Source of the DNA: Terriglobia bacterium
Lineage (GTDB): Bacteria > Acidobacteriota > Terriglobia > UBA7540
Direction of reading: 5' to 3'
Length of the DNA: 6,755 nucleotides
Assembly (NCBI GenBank): GCA_030040455.1
Contig: JASHTR010000385.1
Span: 1-6,755 of the forward strand
Shown here: piece by piece, positions 1 through 6,285 of the stretch
Layout of the letters: every line of letters starts with the position of its first letter
Numbering within the stretch: the stretch's first letter is position 1
Notes under the pieces: model-generated
What the model saw: the letters and a program-made list of their open reading frames with translations, nothing else
Told to the model about the DNA's origin: nothing
Database searches by the model: none
Program-made: the position numbers and the translations under genes

Positions 1-41
1 TCGAGGGCAAATCAATCATTTTCTTGGGGCGCCACTGGTGA
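1..41 (+). CDS. Possible 3' end of an unidentified upstream gene (partial)
   Basis: The third forward frame is open from the window edge and ends EGKSIIFLGRHW followed by TGA at 39-41. The GTG at 38-40 overlaps this stop in a GTGA arrangement, which is a common form of translational coupling between neighbouring genes in an operon. Only about a dozen residues are visible and I do not recognise the family. The other two forward frames are also open here, so this could be chance; the neat overlap with the next start is the only argument for it. Confidence 0.3.
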   Translation, partial: EGKSIIFLGRHW

Positions 42-262
42 AGAAACTGCGTGTTGTGCGCCAGGCGTCGTTAAACCTGGAGCAGAACACCCCTTCCCCC
101 CTCCCGGAGGCGCAGAGCGCCGCTCGGTCCGAGGCGAGGAACCTTCAGCTACCCTGGACGGAGGATGAGACGCCGCTTGACCCGGAAATCGCTCAAATCG
201 TTGAGCGCTCGTTCCGAAAATACTTTTCCCGCGACGGAAAGGAGCACGGCGGATGGAGCTGA
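38..262 (+). CDS. Small hypothetical protein upstream of gatC
   Basis: This is a 74-residue basic-then-acidic protein of unknown function, with no signal peptide or membrane segment. The N-terminus is rich in Lys/Arg, the middle is rich in Pro, Ala, Ser and Glu and looks disordered, and the last third (about residues 47-66, containing DPEIAQIVERSFRKYF) could form a helix. Third codon positions are mostly G or C, as in the neighbouring genes, which supports real coding. The start chosen is GTG at 38, preceded by GGGG at 26-29 and overlapping a possible upstream stop. The frame is, however, open to the window edge, so the gene may begin outside and this may be only its C-terminal part. Its end overlaps gatC by 10 bases, and the gatC ribosome binding site lies inside it, so the two are probably co-transcribed. 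I do not recognise the family. Confidence 0.5.
   Translation: MKKLRVVRQASLNLEQNTPSPLPEAQSAARSEARNLQLPWTEDETPLDPEIAQIVERSFRKYFSRDGKEHGGWS
239..244 (+). promoter_or_regulatory. Ribosome binding site of gatC
   Basis: AAGGAG lies 8 bases before the ATG at 253, a near-ideal Shine-Dalgarno sequence. It fixes the gatC start inside the end of the preceding small gene. Confidence 0.75.
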
Positions 263-570
263 GTGAGCAGGAGGTGCTCCGTGTGGCGGAACTGGCTCAT
301 TTAGATTTGATCCCGGAGGAAATTAAGAGGTTTCAGCCACAGCTCGCGGCAATCCTCGAGTACGTGCAAAAACTCGGTCGCCTGGATACCACTCAAGTCG
401 AGCCGATGGCGCAGGTGATTGCCCCGGGAGCGTTGAGTGCTCCGCTTCGCCCGGACGTCGCGCGCCCATCGCTGCCCCAGGAGGTGGCCCTTCAAAACGC
501 GCCCGACGCGGGAGCCGGTCACTTCAAAGTGCCGAGTGTGATTGAAAAGGCAGGGACGAGTGGCGAGTGA
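253..570 (+). CDS. gatC: Asp-tRNA(Asn)/Glu-tRNA(Gln) amidotransferase subunit C
   Basis: GatC is the small scaffolding subunit of the cytoplasmic GatCAB complex, which amidates misacylated Glu-tRNA(Gln) and/or Asp-tRNA(Asn); it wraps around and stabilises GatA. The 105-residue length matches the family (about 95-105). The N-terminal helical part contains the family pattern VAELAHLDLIPEEI (residues about 11-24), followed by a helix with ILEYVQKLGRLDT (about 35-47) and VEPMAQV (about 49-55). The C-terminal tail carries the typical RPDV..PSLPQEVALQNAPD (about 67-86), then FKVPSVIEK. The ATG at 253 has a strong ribosome binding site 8 bases upstream. It overlaps the upstream small gene by 10 bases and is followed by gatA after a 157-base gap, the usual gene order. 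No oddities are seen in the protein. Confidence 0.96.
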   Translation: MELSEQEVLRVAELAHLDLIPEEIKRFQPQLAAILEYVQKLGRLDTTQVEPMAQVIAPGALSAPLRPDVARPSLPQEVALQNAPDAGAGHFKVPSVIEKAGTSGE

Positions 571-610
571 AAGCGCGCGGGGAGATGAGCCGGCGAGCAG
601 AAAGCCTCTC

Positions 611-666
611 CCAAAGGCGCGCAGAGTGAATAAAGGAATTGCTTTTGGCGCTTTTTGGCGCCTTGG
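611..666 (+). other. Mutually exclusive hairpins in the gatC-gatA gap
   Basis: The 157-base gap at 571-727 has no gene I can support. GCGCC at 658-662 can pair with GGCGC at 647-651 (5-bp stem, loop TTTTTG), or, extended by TTGG to 666, with CCAAAGGCGC at 611-620 (9 pairs, one bulged A). The two pairings exclude each other. A short direct repeat, TTTTGGCGC at 643-651 and 653-661, underlies this. No T-run follows, so it is not a standard terminator. It could be an RNA switch, a processing site or chance in a GC-rich stretch. Confidence 0.25.
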
Positions 667-716
667 CGAAAGGTTCCTGGTTTTTCCAAGCCTTCTGAAT
701 CTCCAGGGTTTCAACT

Positions 717-722
717 TTTAAT
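717..722 (+). promoter_or_regulatory. Possible -10 element giving a leaderless gatA transcript
   Basis: TTTAAT differs from the TATAAT consensus at one position and ends 5 bases before the gatA ATG at 728. A transcript starting about 7 bases downstream would begin almost at the start codon. The -35 region is poor: TTCTGA at 693-698 with an 18-base spacer matches TTGACA at only three positions. The idea is suggested mainly by the lack of any Shine-Dalgarno sequence before gatA. Confidence 0.2.
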
Positions 723-727
723 TTCCA

Positions 728-2197
728 ATGACATCGTCCGACCTTACTCGCCTCTCCGCGGAACAAATCCACGAAGTTCTTATTCGTAAGGAGGCTTCAG
801 CCGAGGAGATCTGCCGGGAGCATCTGAAGCGCATTCAGCAGCAAGACCCGGAAGTGCGTGCCTACCTGACGGTCAGCGCGGAGCGCGCCCTGGAGCAGGC
901 GAAAAAAGTGGACCTTCGGATTGCCGAAGGCGGGCGGCTTCCCGATCTGGCCGGGGTTCCGGTGGCCGTGAAGGACGTCATCCTCACGCGAGGCGTTCGA
1001 ACCACCTGTGGCTCGAAGATGCTGGAAGATTACGTTCCCCCGTATAGCGCCACTGCCGTGGACCGGCTGGAAGCTGAAGGAGCCGTGATTCTTGGCAAGG
1101 TGAACTGCGATGAATTCGCCATGGGCTCTTCGACGGAAAATTCCGCTTATTTCCCCACCCACAACCCGATCGATCTTACGCGCGTGCCCGGCGGCTCAAG
1201 TGGTGGCTCGGCGGCGGCCGTCGCCGCTCATCTGGCAACCGCCGCGCTGGGCTCCGACACCGGCGGCTCTATTCGCCAGCCCGCCGCCTTCTGCGGCGTC
1301 ATGGGCATGATGGGCACATACGGGCGCGTATCGCGCTACGGCCTTGTCGCTTTTGCGTCGTCGCTTGACCACATCGGTCCGTTTGGTCGCACGGTGCGTG
1401 ATGTGGCTCTTCTGCTGAAAGCGATTGCGGGCCGCGACCCGGCGGATTCCACCAGCGCGGATGTCCCGGTTCCAGACTATGCAGCAACCCTTGAGGACGG
1501 CGTGCAGGGCTTTACGGTGGGCGTGCCTAAAGAATACTTCGAGGGGCTGAATCCGGAAATCGGCGACAACATTCAGAAAGGGATTGACCGGCTGGAGGCT
1601 CTCGGTTGCAAGGTGACTTCGGTGAGGCTCCCCCACACCGAATACGCCGTTGCCTGCTATTACATCATCTGCACTGCCGAAGCCAGCTCCAATCTCGCGC
1701 GCTATGACGGCGTGCGTTACGGCTTCCGTTCGGCAGATTTCAAAGGGTTGCGCGAAATGTATCGAAAAACGCGCGATGCGGGCTTTGGAGCCGAAGTGAA
1801 GCGGCGCATTATGCTGGGCACATACGTGCTCAGCTCCGGCTACTACGAGGCCTACTATCATAAGGCTCAGCAGGTGCGCACCCTGATTGCGCGGGATTTC
1901 ATCGAAGCGTTTGATGAAGTGGATGCAATCGTAACGCCGACGGCCCCTCATCCCGCCTTCGGGCTGGGAGAGCGTATCGACGACCCTTTGCAAATGTATC
2001 TGGGCGATATTTACACGGTCACGGCCAGCCTCGCCGGCATCCCGGGCATTTCTGTTCCCTGCGGCAGGACGCGAAGCGCTCCTCACCTTCCTGTCGGCAT
2101 GCAAATTTTTGCCAAACACTTTGACGAAGCGCGCCTGCTGCAAGTGGCTCGCGCTTTTGAAAAGAGCGGCGGGCTCGAAAATGGCAGCGACCAGTGA
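728..2197 (+). CDS. gatA: Asp-tRNA(Asn)/Glu-tRNA(Gln) amidotransferase subunit A
   Basis: GatA is the glutaminase subunit of GatCAB: it hydrolyses glutamine and passes ammonia through the complex to GatB, where the activated tRNA-bound Glu or Asp is amidated. The protein has 489 residues, normal for the family, and is a single amidase-signature domain. The Ser-cisSer-Lys triad is visible: Lys82 in VAVKD, Ser157 in PGGSSGGSAAA and nucleophile Ser181 in GSDTGGS. The spacing equals that of Staphylococcus aureus GatA (79/154/178) shifted by 3. YGRVSRYGLVAFASSLDHIG (about 198-217) is the GatA-specific stretch. The start is the first ATG after an in-frame TAA at 719-721, but no Shine-Dalgarno sequence precedes it. 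One oddity: after the nucleophile loop the usual G-L-K-P-T-Y-G reads G-M-M-G-T-Y-G (residues 193-199), so the Lys-Pro pair is lost. gatB is not in the window. Confidence 0.97.
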   Translation: MTSSDLTRLSAEQIHEVLIRKEASAEEICREHLKRIQQQDPEVRAYLTVSAERALEQAKKVDLRIAEGGRLPDLAGVPVAVKDVILTRGVRTTCGSKMLEDYVPPYSATAVDRLEAEGAVILGKVNCDEFAMGSSTENSAYFPTHNPIDLTRVPGGSSGGSAAAVAAHLATAALGSDTGGSIRQPAAFCGVMGMMGTYGRVSRYGLVAFASSLDHIGPFGRTVRDVALLLKAIAGRDPADSTSADVPVPDYAATLEDGVQGFTVGVPKEYFEGLNPEIGDNIQKGIDRLEALGCKVTSVRLPHTEYAVACYYIICTAEASSNLARYDGVRYGFRSADFKGLREMYRKTRDAGFGAEVKRRIMLGTYVLSSGYYEAYYHKAQQVRTLIARDFIEAFDEVDAIVTPTAPHPAFGLGERIDDPLQMYLGDIYTVTASLAGIPGISVPCGRTRSAPHLPVGMQIFAKHFDEARLLQVARAFEKSGGLENGSDQ

Positions 2198-2205
2198 CGA
2201 GCCGG

Positions 2206-2236
2206 GCAGCAGACCTGCGATTTCCGGTTCTGCTGC
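2206..2236 (+). other. Hairpin just downstream of gatA
   Basis: GCAGCAGA at 2206-2213 and TCTGCTGC at 2229-2236 form a perfect 8-bp inverted repeat with a 15-base loop, extendable by two G-T pairs. It begins 9 bases after the gatA stop. What follows (TTCTGGTTTCGG) is only mildly T-rich, so it would be at best a weak intrinsic terminator; it may instead stabilise the 3' end of the gatCA message. The rest of the 104-base gap before the next gene shows nothing further. Confidence 0.3.
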
Positions 2237-2301
2237 TTCTGGTTTCGGTGGCTTTGTGCCGGCAACTTCAGGATTGAAGGACCTTAACACCCCTGCGAGC
2301 G

Positions 2302-3330
2302 ATGTTGCTTGAGCTTACCTGCGGAAACCTGCCCGCCTACCTCGTAAGCCGCGCGCTCATCCAAAACCCGAGCGAGGTTTGCGTCCGCGAGCTAGGTGGA
2401 GGGGTTTCCAATGTTGTTTTGCTGGTGGAGCGACTCCGAGCTCCGAAGCGCCGTTGGGTGGTGAAGCAATCGCTGGGCAAACTCAAGGTGGAAGATGATT
2501 GGCGCTCCGAACGAGAACGGATTTTTAATGAAGCGGAAGCGCTTCAGTTATTGGGTAACGTTTTGGGTCGGTCATCGCTGCCGGAGGTTATTGATATTGA
2601 CCGTGAAAACTATGCCTGCGTCATGACGGCAGCGCCGGCGGCTTCAGAAGTCTGGAAAACCTTGTTGCTCGCCGGGAATGTAGACCTCGGGTTGGCACGC
2701 AAGGCGGGGGAGCTGCTGGGCAAGCTGATGAACGCCGGGCGAAGCGATCCCTTGCTTCGGGAGAGGTTTCAGGACCGAACGGTCTTCGAGCAGTTGCGGA
2801 TTGATCCCTACTACCGCACCACGGCGCGGCGTCATCCGGAAATGAGAGCGGAATACGAAAGTCTGATCGCAGACTCATGGAACATTCGCGCGGCACTCGT
2901 TCACGGAGACTTCAGCCCTAAGAATATGCTGGTGAAGGAAGGAAATGTCTTCCTGATCGATTTTGAGGTAGTTCACTGGGGTGACCCTGCATTCGACGCG
3001 GGCTTCCTGCTGAATCACCTGTTCCTGAAGGCGCTCTATCAGCCGCAATACGTTCAACTCTATTTCCAGGCCGCCCGCGAATTCTGGCGGGAGCTGGAGG
3101 CCGGCGTCGATCGGAAACAACGCGCGGCGTTTGAAGCCATGAGCCTGCGGCATCTGGGCGGACTGATGCTGGCGCGAATCGATGGGAAGTCACCCGTGGA
3201 ATACATCCGCGAGGCGAGCCTGAAAGAGCGCGTGCGCGACCTCGCCCGGAGCATTCTTTCTGACCCTCCCGCGAGGCTCGACGAAGCCATCTCGCACGCA
3301 GCTCGGAGAGTGGAATCATGTCCCGAATAG
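2302..3330 (+). CDS. Kinase-like phosphotransferase (APH / methylthioribose kinase type)
   Basis: This is a 342-residue cytoplasmic protein of the aminoglycoside phosphotransferase (protein-kinase-like) fold, probably a small-molecule kinase. Visible motifs in order: a Gly-rich loop ELGGGVSNVV (about 30-39); ATP-binding Lys55 in WVVKQSL; a possible partner Glu in NEAEALQLL (about 76-84); the catalytic loop HGDFSPKNML with His201, Asp203 and Asn208; and the metal-binding LIDFE with Asp220, followed by WGDPAFDAGF. VVKQ followed by a charged stretch and EAEAL recalls 5-methylthioribose kinase (MtnK), but the match is not close enough to assign that substrate; homoserine or other sugar/amino-alcohol kinases remain possible. 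The ATG at 2302 is the first after an in-frame TGA at 2275, with only a weak ribosome binding site. Its end overlaps the enolase-like gene by 13 bases, which suggests translational coupling and a shared pathway. There is no sign of an antibiotic-resistance context. Confidence 0.8.
   Translation: MLLELTCGNLPAYLVSRALIQNPSEVCVRELGGGVSNVVLLVERLRAPKRRWVVKQSLGKLKVEDDWRSERERIFNEAEALQLLGNVLGRSSLPEVIDIDRENYACVMTAAPAASEVWKTLLLAGNVDLGLARKAGELLGKLMNAGRSDPLLRERFQDRTVFEQLRIDPYYRTTARRHPEMRAEYESLIADSWNIRAALVHGDFSPKNMLVKEGNVFLIDFEVVHWGDPAFDAGFLLNHLFLKALYQPQYVQLYFQAAREFWRELEAGVDRKQRAAFEAMSLRHLGGLMLARIDGKSPVEYIREASLKERVRDLARSILSDPPARLDEAISHAARRVESCPE
3305..3308 (+). promoter_or_regulatory. Ribosome binding site of the enolase-like gene
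   Basis: GGAG lies 9 bases before the ATG at 3318, inside the end of the kinase gene. It supports this start and translation coupled to the upstream gene. Confidence 0.6.
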
Positions 3331-4613
3331 AACATCTCCAGGCACGTCAGATTCTTGATTCTCGCGGTAATCCCACGGTGGAGGCGGACGTTTTCCTGGA
3401 AGATGGAGCCCGCGGCCGCGCCATTGTCCCCTCCGGCGCCTCCACCGGAAGCGCGGAAGCCGTGGAGCTTCGAGACAAGGACGCGCAGAACTATCACGGG
3501 CGCGGCGTCCTGGACGCCGTTCAGAACATCGAGCAGATGATTGCTTTAGAAGTGATTGGCATGGAGGCCAGGGACCAGGCGGCGCTCGACCAGAGGCTTT
3601 GCGACCTCGATGGTACGCCTAACAAAAGTCGCTTGGGCGCCAATACGCTTTTGGGTGTCTCTTTGGGCGTTGCGCGGGCGGCCGCAGCCTCGGCGGGAAT
3701 GCCGCTGTATCGCTACATGGGCGGTCTCAAAGCCGTGGAACTACCGGTTCCTATGGTGAACATTCTCAGCGGGGGACTGCACGGCGGGGGAAACGCCGAC
3801 TTCCAGGATTTCATGGTGATATCGCTTCGCGCCCGTCGATATTCGGAAGCTTTGGAGGATGCGTGCGCTGTTTTCCAGGCCATGAAAGGCGTTTTGAAAT
3901 CGCGGGAGGTTTTTACCGCGGGCGTAGCCGATGAAGGTGGATATGCTCCTCGCCTGGAGTCCAACGAGACGGGTTTTGAACTGATGCTGGAAGCGTTCGA
4001 GCGGGCCGGGCTTAAGCCGGGCAGGGACGCGGCCATCGCCGTCGATATCGCCCCGAGCAACTTTTTCCGGAATGGCCTGTATAATCTTTCCGCTGAAGGC
4101 GTGGCATTGAAGTCCGATGAATTCATTGACCGGATGGAGAAATGGAGTAGTCGTTATCCCATCCTTTCCATCGAGGATGGCTTGGCGGAGGAGGATTGGG
4201 GTGGATGGAAAAGCCTGACCGCCCGCCTTTCCACGCGCTGCCAACTGATCGGCGACGATATATTCGTCACCAACCTCGCTCGCCTTCGCCGGGGCATTCG
4301 GGAAGGCGTCGCCAACGCCGTGCTCGTCAAAATGAACCAGGTGGGCACGCTTTCTGAAACGCTGGCCGTGGTTGGTTTGGCGCGGCGGCACGGCTACCAG
4401 GTGGTGATCAGCGCGCGGTCCGGTGAAACAGAAGATGATTCAATGGCGGACCTGGCAGTGGCAACCGGCGCGGGACAAATCAAGATAGGTTCCGTCACGC
4501 GGTCGGAACGGCTGGCAAAGTATAACCGCCTTCTGCGCCTCGAGCAGCAACTTGGAGGGCGGGCAACCTACCGTGGCGCGGAGATTTTTGTCTCCTTCGG
4601 CATTCCCGCCTGA
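3318..4613 (+). CDS. Enolase-family protein with altered active site
   Basis: This 431-residue protein has the full enolase architecture: an N-terminal capping domain (about 1-135, with RQILDSRGNPTVEA and the flexible loop VPSGASTGS) and a C-terminal barrel. Conserved residues, with yeast equivalents in brackets: Ser39 [39], His155 [159], general acid/base Glu206 [211] in DEGGYAP, Mg ligands Asp243 [246], Glu286 [295] and Asp313 [320], base Lys338 [345] in VKMNQVGTLSET, Arg367, Ser368 [374, 375] and Lys389 [396]. Departures: Ala366 replaces His373 (ISARSGETED instead of ISHRSGETED), Asp164 replaces Glu168 (FQDFM for QEFM), NGG before the His loop is SGG, and SEF after the Asp ligand is SNF. 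Glycolytic enolase converts 2-phosphoglycerate to phosphoenolpyruvate; this protein may retain that activity weakly or act on another phosphorylated acid. It overlaps the kinase gene by 13 bases. Automatic annotation would probably call it eno; I withhold the symbol. Confidence 0.88.
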   Translation: MSRIEHLQARQILDSRGNPTVEADVFLEDGARGRAIVPSGASTGSAEAVELRDKDAQNYHGRGVLDAVQNIEQMIALEVIGMEARDQAALDQRLCDLDGTPNKSRLGANTLLGVSLGVARAAAASAGMPLYRYMGGLKAVELPVPMVNILSGGLHGGGNADFQDFMVISLRARRYSEALEDACAVFQAMKGVLKSREVFTAGVADEGGYAPRLESNETGFELMLEAFERAGLKPGRDAAIAVDIAPSNFFRNGLYNLSAEGVALKSDEFIDRMEKWSSRYPILSIEDGLAEEDWGGWKSLTARLSTRCQLIGDDIFVTNLARLRRGIREGVANAVLVKMNQVGTLSETLAVVGLARRHGYQVVISARSGETEDDSMADLAVATGAGQIKIGSVTRSERLAKYNRLLRLEQQLGGRATYRGAEIFVSFGIPA

Positions 4614-4639
4614 AAGAGCGCGCGAACCTCTTCTTGGCT

Positions 4640-4670
4640 TGCCGGCCCGGGGCGGAACTCGCAGCCGGCA
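4640..4670. other. Inverted repeat in the convergent gap between the enolase-like gene and der
   Basis: TGCCGGC at 4640-4646 and GCCGGCA at 4664-4670 form a perfect 7-bp stem with a 17-base GC-rich loop, 26 bases after the enolase-like stop. It sits between convergent genes, where a bidirectional terminator would be expected, but neither strand has a T-run after the stem. It may be a weak or Rho-assisted termination site. The remainder of the 132-base gap shows nothing else. Confidence 0.3.
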
Positions 4671-4745
4671 CATCCGAAACCATCTCAGAAATAGCGAGCG
4701 GTTATGGAAACGGCGTTAATATCTCTCTTTTTCTCTGCCCTCGGT

Positions 4746-6053
4746 TTACTTTTTGAGCCGCGATTTGATGATAATCGGCGTGCCAGTAAAACCAAACTTT
4801 TCACGAATACAATTTTCAATGTAACGCTCGACGGAGAAATACAGCTTCCGGTTAGTAAAGGCGACGAAGACCGGGGGCGACGTACCCGCCTGGGTGAGGT
4901 AATAGAGGCGCATCGGCTTGCCGGCGGGGCTTGGCGCCCGATCAAGATCGAGGGTTTCAAGAAACCGGTTCATTTCTGCCGTGGGGATGCGCTTGCGACG
5001 GGCTCGAGCCACCTCAGCAACCGTCGCCAACAGGCGCGACGTCCGCTGGCCTGTGAGGGCGGAGAGAAAAATAACGGGCGCGTAATCCAGGTACTTCATC
5101 TCTTCCCGAAGGACGCGCGTGTATTCGAGCGTGGTACGGGCGTCTTTTTTTACCGCATCCCACTTGTTAACTACCAGGATCACTGAGCGCCCGCTTTCGT
5201 GCGCGTAGCCGCCGATGTGGGTATCGAGCGCCGTGACGCCTTCGGTGGCGTCGAGCAGCAGCAGAGCTACGTCCGAACGCTCCAGGTGCCTCCGCGCCTG
5301 AATCACGCTGAGCTTTTCCGCCATCAGCCGCGTTTTACCTTTGCGTCGTAGCCCTGCGGTGTCCACGAGGCGGAAGCGGTGACCGTTGCTCTCAATTTCT
5401 GCATCCACCGCGTCGCGCGTCGTGCCCGCCATCGGGGTCACAATGGAGCGTTCCTGGCCGGTAAGACGGTTGAGCAGGGTGGACTTGCCTACGTTGGGAC
5501 GACCGATGATCGCAATATTTGTCACTTCCTCCGGTAAATCGTCTGTTTCTTCCTTCCGAGGGAAATCGCGCGTGAGATGATCGAGGAGATCATCCACACC
5601 TAAGCCGTGCTCGGCAGAAATGGCAAAAAGTTGCGGGATGCCCAGGCCGTAAAACTCCGCGGCGAGGGGCGCCGATTGGTTCACATCAATCTTGTTCACA
5701 GCAAGGGAGAGTGGCTTGCCTTCGCGCCGGAGCAGGCTGGCGAGCTCCTCATCCAGGGATGTGGCTCCCTTTTGCCCGTCCACCACCAGAACCAACTGTG
5801 AGGCCTCCTCGATGGCAACCCGGGCTTGATTAAAAATCTCGCTTGCCATCAGGTCTTTTTCATTGGGCACGAGCCCACCGGTATCAATCACCTCGAAGGT
5901 TCTTCCTTGCCACTCGGCAGGGGCGTAAATGCGGTCCCGCGTCATTCCCGGCTCGTTGCCCACCAGGGCCCGCCTTCGCCCGCAAATGCGGTTAAAAAGC
6001 GTCGATTTTCCGACGTTGGGCCGGCCGAGAATGGCAATACGATGGGTAAACAT
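4746..6053 (-). CDS. der: Ribosome-assembly GTPase Der (EngA)
   Basis: Der is an essential GTPase with two consecutive G domains that binds the 50S subunit precursor and promotes its maturation in the cytoplasm. The 435-residue length matches the Bacillus subtilis-type protein (about 436) rather than the longer E. coli form. G domain 1: P-loop GRPNVGKS (10-17), G2 Thr in PGMTRDR (about 36-41), DTGG (57-60), NKID (120-123). G domain 2: GRPNVGKS (184-191), G2 in AGTTRDAV (209-216), DTAG (231-234), NKWD (296-299), SAL (331-333). The KH-like C-terminal domain begins near 350 and includes KPMRLYYLTQAGTSPPVF (379-396) and FGFTGTPI (420-427). All GTP-binding motifs are intact. The start MFTHRIAILGRP is the usual short N-terminus before the P-loop; no clear Shine-Dalgarno sequence precedes it. 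It is convergent with the enolase-like gene and divergent from the DUF1015 gene. Confidence 0.97.
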   Translation of the reverse strand: MFTHRIAILGRPNVGKSTLFNRICGRRRALVGNEPGMTRDRIYAPAEWQGRTFEVIDTGGLVPNEKDLMASEIFNQARVAIEEASQLVLVVDGQKGATSLDEELASLLRREGKPLSLAVNKIDVNQSAPLAAEFYGLGIPQLFAISAEHGLGVDDLLDHLTRDFPRKEETDDLPEEVTNIAIIGRPNVGKSTLLNRLTGQERSIVTPMAGTTRDAVDAEIESNGHRFRLVDTAGLRRKGKTRLMAEKLSVIQARRHLERSDVALLLLDATEGVTALDTHIGGYAHESGRSVILVVNKWDAVKKDARTTLEYTRVLREEMKYLDYAPVIFLSALTGQRTSRLLATVAEVARARRKRIPTAEMNRFLETLDLDRAPSPAGKPMRLYYLTQAGTSPPVFVAFTNRKLYFSVERYIENCIREKFGFTGTPIIIKSRLKK

Positions 6054-6240
6054 GTTTCACGACGCTATGACCGACGGTTGCCGAGGTAGCACCGGACTCT
6101 GCATTGGAGGTCTCCGGCACGCTTACTTTTAGCCGCATGGAAGACCGCAGAAAGAGCAGGTCCGCGCCAGCCCTCCAGAGTCTGCGTGAAAACTGGCGTT
6201 GCGTGTCGTTCCGAACAAATTCTGATTGGGCCGAACTGTC

Positions 6241-6246
6241 TATGAT
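6241..6246 (+). promoter_or_regulatory. Possible -10 element for the DUF1015 gene
   Basis: TATGAT matches the TATAAT consensus at five of six positions and lies in the AT-rich part of the 232-base divergent region, 39 bases before the ATG at 6286. This would give a short leader containing the ribosome binding site. No convincing -35 is seen: TTCTGA at 6220-6225 leaves a 15-base spacer. I could not find a credible promoter for der on the other strand; the rest of 6054-6240 shows nothing I can support. Confidence 0.3.
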
Positions 6247-6268
6247 AGCCTGATAGTTTACTTTAGTA

Positions 6269-6275
6269 GAGAGGA
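6269..6275 (+). promoter_or_regulatory. Ribosome binding site of the DUF1015 gene
   Basis: GAGAGGA lies 10 bases before the ATG at 6286 and supports that start. Confidence 0.55.
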
Positions 6276-6285
6276 CACGATCGTA

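Noticed and set aside
524..772. An 82-codon minus-strand frame covering the gatC-gatA gap
   Set aside because: It overlaps both neighbouring genes antisense, its product looks like no family, and it has no start signal.
1196..2290. A 364-codon open frame on the minus strand
   Set aside because: It lies entirely antisense to gatA and the following gap, resembles no family, and is explained by the GC-rich codon bias of gatA.
2302..3330. Antibiotic resistance gene (aminoglycoside phosphotransferase)
   Set aside because: The fold matches, but the closest resemblance is to metabolic kinases of the MtnK type, and there is no mobile or resistance context.
3741..4391. A 216-codon open frame on the minus strand
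   Set aside because: It is antisense to the enolase-like gene, whose protein is clearly conserved on the plus strand.
4704..5186. A 160-codon open frame on the plus strand
   Set aside because: It is antisense to the conserved C-terminal half of der and has no recognisable product or ribosome binding site.
6243..6256. Direct repeat TGATAG at 6243-6248 and 6251-6256
   Set aside because: Two six-base copies 8 bases apart in an AT-rich promoter region are easily due to chance; there are no further copies to suggest an operator.
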